A model generated the notes under the pieces. It was not told the origin of the DNA, did not search any database, and was given only the letters and a program-made list of their open reading frames with translations. A stretch of 53,618 bases of DNA from Anaerolineaceae bacterium UBA2260 (lineage in GTDB: Bacteria; Chloroflexota; Anaerolineae; Anaerolineales; Anaerolineaceae): NCBI GenBank assembly GCA_002347485.1, contig DDXM01000065.1, positions 51,610 through 105,227 on the forward strand. Reading direction: 5' to 3'. How positions within the stretch are numbered: position 1 is the first letter of the stretch; every line of letters starts with the position of its first letter. Below, piece after piece: positions 16,528 through 25,714 of the stretch. The translations under genes were made by a program, and so were the position numbers.

Positions 16528-17508
16528 CTAAGCTAAGTGACAGGCTACGAAATGCCCGGGTTGTAATTCCCTCCATTCAGGAACCATCTGCGCGCATTTC
16601 TCGACCGCGATCGGGCAGCGAGTGCGGAAGCGGCACCCTGAAGGCGGGTTCACTGGAGAAGGCACATCGCCTTCCAGGATAATACGACGGCGCTGTTCAC
16701 TGTAGACAGGGTCAGCCACCGGTATTGCCGAAAGGAGGGCTTGCGTGTACGGGTGTAACGGGTTTTTATACAGGTCGCTGCGGTCCGCCAATTCAACGAT
16801 GATCCCCAAATACATCACCGCCACGCGATTGCTGATGTGACGAACCATGGAAAGATCGTGCGCGATGAACAGGTAGGTCAGGTTGAGGCGTTCCTGCAGT
16901 TCTTCCAGCAGATTGACCACCTGTGCCTGGATGGAGACATCCAATGCGGAGATGGGTTCGTCACAAACGATGAACGAAGGATTCAATGCCAGCGCCCGCG
17001 CAACGCCAATACGCTGCCGTTGACCACCTGAAAACTCGTGTGGGTAACGCCCTGAAAAGTCGGGGTTGAGTTTCACCAGGTCAAGCAGAGAAGCAACACG
17101 TTCATCGATTTGCTTTCCGCTAGCCTCGCCGAATGCCATCAGCGGTTCCCCAACAATATCGCGTACCGTCATACGCGGATTAAGGCTGGCATAAGGATCC
17201 TGGAAGATCATCTGCAATTCGCGCCGCATCATGCGCATCGGTTCGGGGCGTAATTTAACCAGGTTGGTATCCTTGAAATAAACGCTTCCAGCAGTGGGTT
17301 TGTAGAGCTGAAGGATCGAGCGTCCGGTGGTTGATTTGCCGCAACCGGATTCCCCCACCAACCCCAGCGTTTCACCTTTCTTGATATCGAAAGAGACGCC
17401 ATCCACTGCATGCACCACGCCCACCTGGCGGCGGAAGACACCGCGGTAGATGGGAAAATGCATCACCAGGTTTTCAACTTTGAGGAGAATGTTATTATCT
17501 GCCGTCAT
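16528..17508 (-). CDS. Oligopeptide ABC transporter ATP-binding protein, OppF/DppF type
   Basis: One of the two ATPases that power the importer (326 residues). Walker A is GESGCGKSTTG near residue 53, the signature is FSGGQRQRIGVARAL near 165 and Walker B is FIVCDEPISALD. The C-terminal oligo_HPY extension has the cysteine-rich CRFRTRCPIAVEKC. All catalytic motifs are intact, in contrast to the ATPase at 35299. It starts 1 base after the OppD-like stop, so translation is coupled. Confidence 0.93.
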   Translation of the reverse strand: MTADNNILLKVENLVMHFPIYRGVFRRQVGVVHAVDGVSFDIKKGETLGLVGESGCGKSTTGRSILQLYKPTAGSVYFKDTNLVKLRPEPMRMMRRELQMIFQDPYASLNPRMTVRDIVGEPLMAFGEASGKQIDERVASLLDLVKLNPDFSGRYPHEFSGGQRQRIGVARALALNPSFIVCDEPISALDVSIQAQVVNLLEELQERLNLTYLFIAHDLSMVRHISNRVAVMYLGIIVELADRSDLYKNPLHPYTQALLSAIPVADPVYSEQRRRIILEGDVPSPVNPPSGCRFRTRCPIAVEKCAQMVPEWRELQPGHFVACHLA

Positions 17509-17509
17509 G

Positions 17510-18496
<987 letters not shown>

Positions 18497-18584
18497 TGAC
18501 AGGTCCTTTTTAATTGATCTAAGAATCTAAACTGCAAAAATAGTTTACCATAAATGCGATCATTAATTACTGCCTAACAATCAA

Positions 18585-19457
18585 CTATGGCGTTATCAAC
18601 GCTAGTTTGAATACGTTGCTCAAGCGAATCCAAGGTGTTACATAAACCAGACTACAGGATGAAACCTGGTTATAAATAACCGGGCATTTCACCCATTGGC
18701 CATCAAAATCCACCAACACATCCACCTGGCCAAGCGCCGCATCAAAATTGCTCAGGATCAGTTTACGCTGGCTTGTGACTGCTTTTTCCACCTGGTTGAG
18801 GGCGAACAGGCGCATTTTACGCGCCACTTCTGTCGGTACCTCTTTCCCCTCGTTTTCCAGGGTAAATTCGATCACCTTATCCACTGAGACGATGGGGTCG
18901 CGCAGGTTCTTGTTCAACAGGGAGTCGCTGGTCTTCCCGATAAGCGCGAAGGCCATAGCTGCAACCACCAACGGAACGATGATGGTGAATTTCCCGCTGG
19001 AGAACAGGGATTGATCGATCAGGATGCCCTCAAGCAACGCGCATATGATAGACACCGCAGCGATGAACACAAAGCCGATCCACAAGTTCTGTTGAAGCTC
19101 AGGATAATAAGGGTACTTGAGGAATTCGCCGAGCGCAGGGTTGAACACTTTGATCAGCACTGGAGCGACTTTTAGGGGTAACCAAAGAATCAGATGGGCA
19201 AATAGAAGCGCCTGGGTGAGCCAGATCAGAAAAGTGAACCAGACTTTTTGCACCACCATGGAAAGCCACCCGACCAGGGCTCCGCTTAGCGCGCAGACAA
19301 GAAGACCGGGTAAAAACCTTACCCAGACAAACGCACCATGCGCGCGAGCCAGCAACAAAGCATCAATCCCCCAGGCAAAAATCGCAAACGATAGTCCGGC
19401 AGCGAGGCCATAGAGCAACCCCGCGATCTGCTTTTTCCTGTTCAGTTCAGGTTTCAT
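18585..19457 (-). CDS. Membrane protein of unknown function
   Basis: A 290-residue protein I cannot assign to a named family. Residues 10-180 contain about five hydrophobic segments (for example LLYGLAAGLSFAIFAWGIDAL, FLPGLLVCALSGALVGWLSM, LWIGFVFIAAVSIICALL, FTIIVPLVVAAMAFALIG). The last 100 residues are hydrophilic with an amphipathic stretch (KMRLFALNQVEKAVTSQRK) and probably form a globular domain. A well-formed promoter lies about 70 bases upstream, so it is transcribed separately from rsgA. Confidence 0.75.
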   Translation of the reverse strand: MKPELNRKKQIAGLLYGLAAGLSFAIFAWGIDALLLARAHGAFVWVRFLPGLLVCALSGALVGWLSMVVQKVWFTFLIWLTQALLFAHLILWLPLKVAPVLIKVFNPALGEFLKYPYYPELQQNLWIGFVFIAAVSIICALLEGILIDQSLFSSGKFTIIVPLVVAAMAFALIGKTSDSLLNKNLRDPIVSVDKVIEFTLENEGKEVPTEVARKMRLFALNQVEKAVTSQRKLILSNFDAALGQVDVLVDFDGQWVKCPVIYNQVSSCSLVYVTPWIRLSNVFKLALITP

Positions 19458-19523
19458 CGTTCAAACCCTCGATTGTAACGGTCCCTTTTAATGCATTGTC
19501 GGCGTGACTTTTATGGGTAATAA

Positions 19524-19551
19524 ATAATACAACGATTTTAAATTATGTCAA
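19524..19551 (-). promoter_or_regulatory. Promoter for the membrane protein gene
   Basis: The minus strand reads TTGACA, 16 bases, TATTAT. The -35 is a perfect match to the consensus. The predicted start lies about 60 bases before the ATG at 19457. Confidence 0.7.
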
Positions 19552-19610
19552 TAGCCGTGACTTTTTTGTTCAAAACGGAAAATTTCAATCTATTTTGGGA
19601 CAAAAAGCCG

Positions 19611-20522
19611 CTATTCATCACCTGCGCGCATGCGCAGGTAAGACTCGTATCGCTCGGGGTTGATCTTTCCCTCTTCCACAGCTTTGATCACTGCGCAGCC
19701 GGGCTCTTCGTAATGCGCGCAGTCGTTGAACTGGCAGTGTTTCACCAGCTCGCGCAGCTCCGGAAAATAGCCGTCCAGTTCTTCGGCCTGGGTATCCCAT
19801 AAAGAGAGCTTGCGCAATCCCGGCAGGTCAGCCACGTAGCCGCCCCCCAGCAGCGGGAAGAGTTCGCGCACCACGGTCGTGTGCCGCCCGCGATCCTTGT
19901 GCTGGCTGATCTCGCGCACATTCAGTCCAAGCCCCGGTTGCACGCGGTTCATCAGGCTGGATTTTCCCACACCTGACGGCCCCGCCAGCGCGGAGATCCT
20001 GCCGGTCAAGGCCTCGCGCAGCTCATCAATGCCCTCGTTTTTCACCGCCGAGGTGTAGATCACCCGGTAACCCAGGGGAGGGTATGCCGCAAAAATGCGG
20101 CGCGCCTCGCGCCTTGAAACCAGGTCGGATTTGTTGGCGATTATCAGCGCTTTCAATCCTTGTTTTTCGGCAATGACCAGGAAGCGATCCAGCATGCGTA
20201 AATGCGGCTCGGGCGAGGCGCAGGCAAAAACCGCCACGATCTGGTCAGCGTTGGCAAGCAGGATCTGGCGATACTCGCCCCTGGGTGTGGGGTCAAGCCG
20301 CACCAGCTCTGATTTGCGGGGGACGATCTCCTCGATAACCCCGCTGCCGTCAGGGAGCAAGGTAAACCTCACCTGGTCGCCGATGCTGATGACATCGCCG
20401 GGAATGCTGCGGCGCTTCAACCTGCCACGCAGCACACAGGTGACCACCTGCCCGGTGGATTGAATGGTATAAAACCCCGACTGGTAGCGAATGACGATCC
20501 CTGATGAAAGGTCAGCGGTCAC
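19611..20522 (-). CDS. rsgA: Ribosome small subunit-dependent GTPase RsgA
   Basis: RsgA (303 residues) acts late in 30S ribosomal subunit assembly. An N-terminal OB fold is followed by the family's circularly permuted GTPase domain: NKSD comes before the P-loop GPSGVGKSSLMN near residue 180 and DLPGLR follows. A C-terminal zinc motif is visible (HCQFNDCAHYEEPGCAV). Translation starts at a GTG that overlaps the stop of the upstream penicillin-binding protein gene (GTGA), so the two are coupled. Confidence 0.94.
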   Translation of the reverse strand: MTADLSSGIVIRYQSGFYTIQSTGQVVTCVLRGRLKRRSIPGDVISIGDQVRFTLLPDGSGVIEEIVPRKSELVRLDPTPRGEYRQILLANADQIVAVFACASPEPHLRMLDRFLVIAEKQGLKALIIANKSDLVSRREARRIFAAYPPLGYRVIYTSAVKNEGIDELREALTGRISALAGPSGVGKSSLMNRVQPGLGLNVREISQHKDRGRHTTVVRELFPLLGGGYVADLPGLRKLSLWDTQAEELDGYFPELRELVKHCQFNDCAHYEEPGCAVIKAVEEGKINPERYESYLRMRAGDE

Positions 20523-22717
20523 GGGGCGGGTGTTTCTTCAGTTTCACTGGTGGGAGTGCGGGTGATGTAAATATCCCATTCCCACGGGTAGGGGGTGTAC
20601 ACTTCACCGGCGAAATATGCCTCGATCACCCGCCGGAAAACCGGCGCGGCATAAGCGGAACCATCACCGGCGAACTCCAGCACCACCGCCACGGCGATAT
20701 CCGGCTTATCCGGATTGTTAGCGTCGGTGAAACCAGCAAACCATGAATGCGGGTCTTCGATTGAGGTGGTGGCGGTGCCGGTCTTTCCATATATTGGCGT
20801 AGTCATCCCCAGAAAACGCCGGTAAGCGGTTCCCCGTTCATTGCGCACCACCAGTTCCATACCCTGTTTGATGGCTTCCAGGGTGCTATCCTTGACCGGG
20901 ATCTCGCGGATGACTTCAGGCGTGAACTCCTGGAGTGCAGTGCCATCCAGGCTGGTAATCTTTTCAATGATTTGTGGGCGGTAAAGCGTGCCGCCGTTGG
21001 CGATCGACGCGACCATGTTGGCGACCTGCAATGGGGTCACCAGCATATCCCCCTGCCCGATGCCCATCTGTACTGCCGCGCCTTCGGTGGTCGGGTCGTT
21101 GATCTGCCCAACTTCTTCCGCCACCGCGCCGATGTCAGTGGCCGCACCAAACCCGAACTCGCGCGCCCATTCAGAAAGGTATGTTGCGCCTTTCTGTCGG
21201 TACAGGTCCAACCCCAGGTGATAGAACCACGGGTTGCAGGAACGCATGATCCCCTCCACCAGGGTCAGGTTGCCGGACGGCGGTAATTCCTTGTCATAGG
21301 TCCAATCATTGCCCACGAATCCAGGCAGTTCAGTGAACTGGCTGGTGCATTCAAACCTGGAGTCAGGCGTGTACAAGCCGGATTCCAGCGCAGCCGCGGA
21401 TGTGACTAGTTTGAAAACCGAACCCAATGGGTAGGCGGACTGCGCCGCGCGGTTCCATAGCGGGTAGCCCTGGTCGTTGACCAGGTCACTGAGCACCCAC
21501 TGGCTGTTGTAATTCTGCGGCATGAAGTTGTTCGGGTCGAAGCTTGGGGAAGACGCCATCGCCAGGACGCGGCCTGTATCGACTTCAATGACCACGATTG
21601 CGCCGGTAAAACCATACAGCGCTTTTTGCACCAGAAGCTGCAGGTCTTTATCAATGGTGGTGTAAATGGTATCCGCCGCCTTCGGGTCTGACCGGCCAAG
21701 CATCGTTGAGTAGGTTCCATCGGCGTTCACCACGTAAAGCTCAGCGGCGGGCTTTCCGCGCAGGTACTCTTCGCCCCATTTTTCCAGCCCAGCCGCGCCG
21801 ACTTTTTCATCTCCAGCGTAACCGCGCTGACGATAATCATCGTACTGCTCAGGCGAGATGCTCAGAAGATACCCAATCACCTGGGGCGCCACTCCCTGAT
21901 TATAGTAATAACGCGAGGTGTACTCGTTGATGACCAGCCCTGAAAACGAATTGAGCGCAGTGTAGCGCTGCGCGTAGGTCTGGGCGGAAATTTCTCCAAT
22001 CGGCACATACGAACCGCCGCCGGTATTGATGGTTTCCACAATCATGTTGGTCGGGATCCCCGTCACCAGGCTGAGCAGACCGGCCAGGTTGCCGATCTGG
22101 TCCTCCCCCACCTGGTCGGGCACTACGCCCAGCGCTACCGCGTCCGCGTTGGCTGCGATGATATCGCCATTGTTGTCATAAATGTCACCGCGGGTGGGCG
22201 GGACGATGCTGAGGGCTAATTTCTTGCCGCCGCTCAATTCCGGCATGATCAACCCGCTCTCCCATTGCACCAGCCACTGACCGCCTTCTGCCATCAGGCT
22301 CATTTCCATTTTGCGAATGAGGTCACCGAACATATTCGTTTTATATACTACCTGGTAACCGACCATGGCAGAAGTGGGGTTGACCAGCGCGCTGAGTATG
22401 CCGTATTCGATAGAGTCGAGGGTCATGCTGGCAGCCGTATCGGTATAGGTCTTGATAAATTCCTCTTCGCTGATCGCATCGCGGCTGGTGGGAGCAAGCA
22501 TGGCGTACATGCCGCTGTAATCACGATTGTTCCACATTTCCAGGAATCCAAGCACCGCCTGTTCCGCATCCGGCAGGCGAGTGGTTTCGATCACGGGAGT
22601 GGGCAGCTCGCTGCCAACCGGTTCCCCGGTGGGGCTTTCCGTCGGAAGGTTATTATTCCCGCACGCTGTCAGGAGTAGCGCAGCAATGATAAGTACGCGC
22701 CAAATAGAGGTTTTCAT
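20519..22717 (-). CDS. Penicillin-binding protein (transpeptidase) with MecA-type N-terminal domain and lipobox
   Basis: A 732-residue class B-type penicillin-binding protein that cross-links peptidoglycan. The N-terminus is a lipoprotein signal (LLLTACGNN, Cys near residue 19), not a plain membrane anchor. Residues about 50-150 form an NTF2-like MecA_N domain (QAVLGFLEMWNNRDYSGMYA). A dimerisation domain follows (VPPTRGDIYDNNGDIIA), then the transpeptidase with GSVFK as the catalytic SxxK, RSCN as SxN and YGKTGTA as KTG. It lies between maf and rsgA in one minus-strand unit. The domain layout resembles staphylococcal PBP2a; low beta-lactam affinity is possible but unproven. Confidence 0.9.
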   Translation of the reverse strand: MKTSIWRVLIIAALLLTACGNNNLPTESPTGEPVGSELPTPVIETTRLPDAEQAVLGFLEMWNNRDYSGMYAMLAPTSRDAISEEEFIKTYTDTAASMTLDSIEYGILSALVNPTSAMVGYQVVYKTNMFGDLIRKMEMSLMAEGGQWLVQWESGLIMPELSGGKKLALSIVPPTRGDIYDNNGDIIAANADAVALGVVPDQVGEDQIGNLAGLLSLVTGIPTNMIVETINTGGGSYVPIGEISAQTYAQRYTALNSFSGLVINEYTSRYYYNQGVAPQVIGYLLSISPEQYDDYRQRGYAGDEKVGAAGLEKWGEEYLRGKPAAELYVVNADGTYSTMLGRSDPKAADTIYTTIDKDLQLLVQKALYGFTGAIVVIEVDTGRVLAMASSPSFDPNNFMPQNYNSQWVLSDLVNDQGYPLWNRAAQSAYPLGSVFKLVTSAAALESGLYTPDSRFECTSQFTELPGFVGNDWTYDKELPPSGNLTLVEGIMRSCNPWFYHLGLDLYRQKGATYLSEWAREFGFGAATDIGAVAEEVGQINDPTTEGAAVQMGIGQGDMLVTPLQVANMVASIANGGTLYRPQIIEKITSLDGTALQEFTPEVIREIPVKDSTLEAIKQGMELVVRNERGTAYRRFLGMTTPIYGKTGTATTSIEDPHSWFAGFTDANNPDKPDIAVAVVLEFAGDGSAYAAPVFRRVIEAYFAGEVYTPYPWEWDIYITRTPTSETEETPAP

Positions 22718-22737
22718 ATCCTTAGAGTTCCCGTGGC

Positions 22738-23406
22738 TTAGCCGACATCCTCACCGGCCAATACCCGCTTGAATATAGGGCAATCATACTCCAATTCCCG
22801 CATGCAGCGGTGAGGCAGACCTTTGTTCGCATCGAATCCCAGCCGGCGCAACGCCCGTTCGAAGTGGCAAAGGGGCAGCCCCATTACACTGGCGTAACAA
22901 CCGGAGATCTTTTGCACCGGATCAAAGCTTGCGTCCTGGATGGCGTAAGCGCCGGCTTTGTCGAGTGGATCACCGCTTTGCACATAGGCGGCGATCTCTT
23001 CGTCGCTGTAACGCCGCATCCTCACCTCGGTGGAGCACAACTCGTACTCCATCAAACCGCGTGAAGGTACACCAACCACAATGGCAGTGTGCACGATGTG
23101 GGTGCGGTTGCGTAATCTGCGTAAAATTCGCGCCGCGTCCTCCGCATCGAGCGGTTTGCCCAGGATCTCATCACCATCTGCCACGGTCGTATCCGCCGCC
23201 AGGATGACTTCGCCAAAACTCGCTTCCCGCTCGCAGGCTCGGGCTTTCTCCTGCGCCAGGCGCATCACATAACGCTCCGCACCTTCGCCGGGTAACGGTG
23301 TTTCATCGACAGCCGCTGCTATGGTATTGAACGGTAATTCCGTCCAGGCTAACATCTGCCGGCGGCGCGGGGAGTTGGAGGCAAGAACTACATGCGGATT
23401 GGTCAT
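22738..23406 (-). CDS. maf: Maf-like nucleotide pyrophosphatase
   Basis: Maf proteins hydrolyse noncanonical or modified nucleoside triphosphates and have been linked to septum formation. From the ATG at 23406 the protein has 222 residues and opens with the diagnostic VVLASNSPRRRQML. It also shows DETPLPGE and ILAADTTVADGDEILGKP with the conserved acidic residues. The frame extends upstream to 23571, but that would overlap the divergent xpt gene and add nonconserved sequence, so I reject the longer start. No Shine-Dalgarno is present; TAGAAT lies 7 bases before the ATG. It probably leads maf, the PBP and rsgA. Confidence 0.92.
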   Translation of the reverse strand: MTNPHVVLASNSPRRRQMLAWTELPFNTIAAAVDETPLPGEGAERYVMRLAQEKARACEREASFGEVILAADTTVADGDEILGKPLDAEDAARILRRLRNRTHIVHTAIVVGVPSRGLMEYELCSTEVRMRRYSDEEIAAYVQSGDPLDKAGAYAIQDASFDPVQKISGCYASVMGLPLCHFERALRRLGFDANKGLPHRCMRELEYDCPIFKRVLAGEDVG

Positions 23407-23413
23407 GGAAATT

Positions 23414-23419
23414 ATTCTA
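23414..23419 (-). promoter_or_regulatory. Extended -10 element placed for a leaderless maf transcript
   Basis: The minus strand shows TGT TAGAAT, an extended -10, then AATTTCC and the maf ATG at 23406. The start codon lacks a Shine-Dalgarno. Confidence 0.45.
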
Positions 23420-23491
23420 ACATACCCGCCGGGAAGCATCACTTTACAGTAAATCAAGTAAAATGGAATATCATTCACCAGGGAGGAACCC

Positions 23492-24064
23492 ATGCTCGAA
23501 TTGAAGAAGCGGATAATTGATGAAGGCAAGAACCTCGGAGGGGGCATCCTCAAGGTGGACAGCCTGATCAATCACCAGGTGGACCCGCGTTTGATGGACG
23601 AATGCGGACGTGAATTTGCCCGGCTCTTCGCTGACACCGCTCCCACGCGCATTCTCACCGCAGAGATCTCGGGCATCGCCCCCGCGCTGATGACCGCCCG
23701 CCATCTCAATTTACCGGTCGTGTACGCGCGCAAGACCCGCCCGGTGACCATGCCCGACACGGTGTATTTGACCATCGCGCCTTCTCACACCAAGGGCAGC
23801 AAGGTGGAACTCATCGTCTCGCCTGAATACCTCAAACCCGGCGAACGCGTCTTGATCATTGATGACTTTCTCGCCACCGGCGCCACCATCCTCGGGCTGG
23901 TGCGGCTCACCGAGGCCGCCGGCGCGACCATTTGCGGCATTGGCACGCTGATCGAGAAAACATTCGAGGGTGGGCGCGAAGCCCTGGCGTATCTCAACGT
24001 GCCCGTCGAAGCGCTGGTGCAGATCACCGCGATGGACGGCGGGCAGATCACCTTTGCCGATTAG
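23492..24064 (+). CDS. xpt: Xanthine phosphoribosyltransferase
   Basis: Xpt (190 residues) converts xanthine, and usually guanine, with PRPP to the nucleotide in purine salvage. Visible features are the start MLELKKRIIDEGKNLGGGIL, a substrate region NHQVDPRLM and the PRPP-binding motif VLIIDDFLATGATILG near residues 123-138. A strong Shine-Dalgarno (GGGAGG) precedes the ATG. guaA follows by 12 bases, joining XMP production to its conversion to GMP. Upstream space is too short for a purine riboswitch and none is seen. Confidence 0.93.
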   Translation: MLELKKRIIDEGKNLGGGILKVDSLINHQVDPRLMDECGREFARLFADTAPTRILTAEISGIAPALMTARHLNLPVVYARKTRPVTMPDTVYLTIAPSHTKGSKVELIVSPEYLKPGERVLIIDDFLATGATILGLVRLTEAAGATICGIGTLIEKTFEGGREALAYLNVPVEALVQITAMDGGQITFAD

Positions 24065-24076
24065 AACTCGAGTAAT

Positions 24077-25633
24077 ATGAAAAACAGCATCGCCATCCTG
24101 GATTACGGGTCGCAATACACCCAGTTGATCGCTCGCCGCGTACGGGAAATGGAAGTGTACTGCGAGTTGTTCCCCTGGGATGTGCCGCAGGAGACGTTAC
24201 ACGCCTTCGACCCGGCGGGTTATATTCTTTCCGGGGGACCCTCATCGGTCTACGAGCAAAACGCTCCCGCATTACAATCCTTCGTACTCGAGAGTGGTCT
24301 GCCGGTGCTGGGGATCTGCTATGGTATGCAGCTGCTCACCCTGGCGCTGGGCGGTAAGGTGGCTGCTTCGCACAAGAAGGAATACGGCCTCACCGACCTG
24401 GAGACGGGCGCGGCTAACCCACTGCTGCCCACCGGTACTCAAACGGTGTGGATGTCGCATGGTGACCGTGTGGAGGAATTGCCGCCCGGTTTCAACGCAC
24501 TTGCCAGCTCGCCCAACAGTCCCATCGCCGCCATGGGCAGCGCGCAGCGAAAAATTTACGGTCTGCAGTTCCACCCTGAAGTGCATCACACCCCGCGCGG
24601 CAAAGAGATCCTGCACAATTTTCTTTTCGATATCTGCACCCTGCGGACTGAATGGACACCTGAGAACATCATCGTTGCCGCGGTGGAGCGCGTGCGCGCG
24701 CAGGTTGGCGCTGAACAGGTGATCTCCGCTGTCAGCGGCGGGGTCGATTCAACGGTGGCCACCATGCTGGTGCACCGCGCCGTTGGCAGCCAGCTGCGGG
24801 CGGTTTTCGTCGATACCGGCCTGTTGCGCCAAGGGGAAGCCAACCTGGTGGAAAACACATTAAGGCAGCAGCTTGGCATCCCGCTCACGCGGGTCAACGC
24901 CAGTGAGTTGTTCTTTTCCTCCCTTAAGGGGATCAGCGAGCCGGAAGAAAAACGTCGCATTGTCGGCGCGAAATTCATCGCAGCGTTTGAGCATGAAGCC
25001 ACGCGCTCGGGTGACCCACGCTTCCTCGTGCAGGGCACCATCTACCCGGATGTAGTGGAATCCTCTGCCCCAGACCGCAGCCAGGCGCAGCGCATCAAGT
25101 CGCATCATAATGTGGGCGGGCTGCCGGTAAATATGAAATTTACCCTGGTAGAACCATTACGCTATCTTTTTAAGGACGAGGTGCGCCGGTTGGGCGAATC
25201 CCTGGGCATTCCCGCTGAGCTGCTGTGGCGTCAGCCGTTCCCCGGTCCCGGGCTGGCGGTGCGCTGCCTGGGCGAGGTTACCCCGGAGCGCGTGGCGCGC
25301 TTGCAACACGCCGATGCCATTTTCACCGCGGAACTCGAATGCGCCGGACTGATCAACCGCAAACCCGAGCCCAGCGCTGCCCGCCTGGCGCAGGCTTTTG
25401 CCGCGCTGCTGCCCGTGCGCTCGGTGGGCGTGATGGGCGACCAGCGCACCTATCACGAGACCATTGTCCTGCGCGCGGTCACTTCTGACGATTTCATGAC
25501 CGCTGATTGGGCAACCCTCCCTCCAGAGCTTCTGGGGCGTGTTGCCAACCGCATCGTCAACGAGGTGCCGGGTATCAATCGCGTGGTGTACGATATCACC
25601 TCCAAGCCGCCCGCTACCATCGAGTGGGAGTAA
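24077..25633 (+). CDS. guaA: GMP synthase (glutamine-hydrolysing)
   Basis: GuaA (518 residues) aminates XMP to GMP with glutamine and ATP. The class I glutamine amidotransferase domain is N-terminal, with GICYGMQ carrying the nucleophile Cys near residue 83 and FHPEVHH carrying the catalytic His-Glu. The ATP pyrophosphatase domain has SGGVDSTV near residue 221. The C-terminal dimerisation domain ends in the conserved PPATIEWE. It is cotranscribed with xpt. The start has only a weak GAG upstream, consistent with coupling to xpt. Confidence 0.96.
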   Translation: MKNSIAILDYGSQYTQLIARRVREMEVYCELFPWDVPQETLHAFDPAGYILSGGPSSVYEQNAPALQSFVLESGLPVLGICYGMQLLTLALGGKVAASHKKEYGLTDLETGAANPLLPTGTQTVWMSHGDRVEELPPGFNALASSPNSPIAAMGSAQRKIYGLQFHPEVHHTPRGKEILHNFLFDICTLRTEWTPENIIVAAVERVRAQVGAEQVISAVSGGVDSTVATMLVHRAVGSQLRAVFVDTGLLRQGEANLVENTLRQQLGIPLTRVNASELFFSSLKGISEPEEKRRIVGAKFIAAFEHEATRSGDPRFLVQGTIYPDVVESSAPDRSQAQRIKSHHNVGGLPVNMKFTLVEPLRYLFKDEVRRLGESLGIPAELLWRQPFPGPGLAVRCLGEVTPERVARLQHADAIFTAELECAGLINRKPEPSAARLAQAFAALLPVRSVGVMGDQRTYHETIVLRAVTSDDFMTADWATLPPELLGRVANRIVNEVPGINRVVYDITSKPPATIEWE

Positions 25634-25700
25634 GGCTTCCTTTAACGAATCGACATCCGCGTTGAAAGCAAAAAACTCGGAAAATCGTCCGTTTTTCGCT

Positions 25701-25706
25701 TACAAT
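25701..25706 (+). promoter_or_regulatory. -10-like element placed for a leaderless transcript of the vWA-FHA gene
   Basis: TACAAT lies 8 bases before the ATG at 25715, and no Shine-Dalgarno occurs between them (CAGAAATA). A -35 is not evident. Confidence 0.4.
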
Positions 25707-25714
25707 CAGAAATA

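Noticed and set aside
19611..20522. Circular permutation of the GTPase motifs in RsgA
   Set aside because: Real, but it is the known normal state of this family and not novel.
23407..23491. Possible purine riboswitch before xpt-guaA
   Set aside because: The gap to the divergent maf gene is only 85 bases and lacks the conserved junction sequences of the aptamer.
23407..23571. Longer maf reading frame starting at 23571
   Set aside because: It would overlap the divergent xpt start and its promoter region and adds nonconserved sequence before the family's typical N-terminus.
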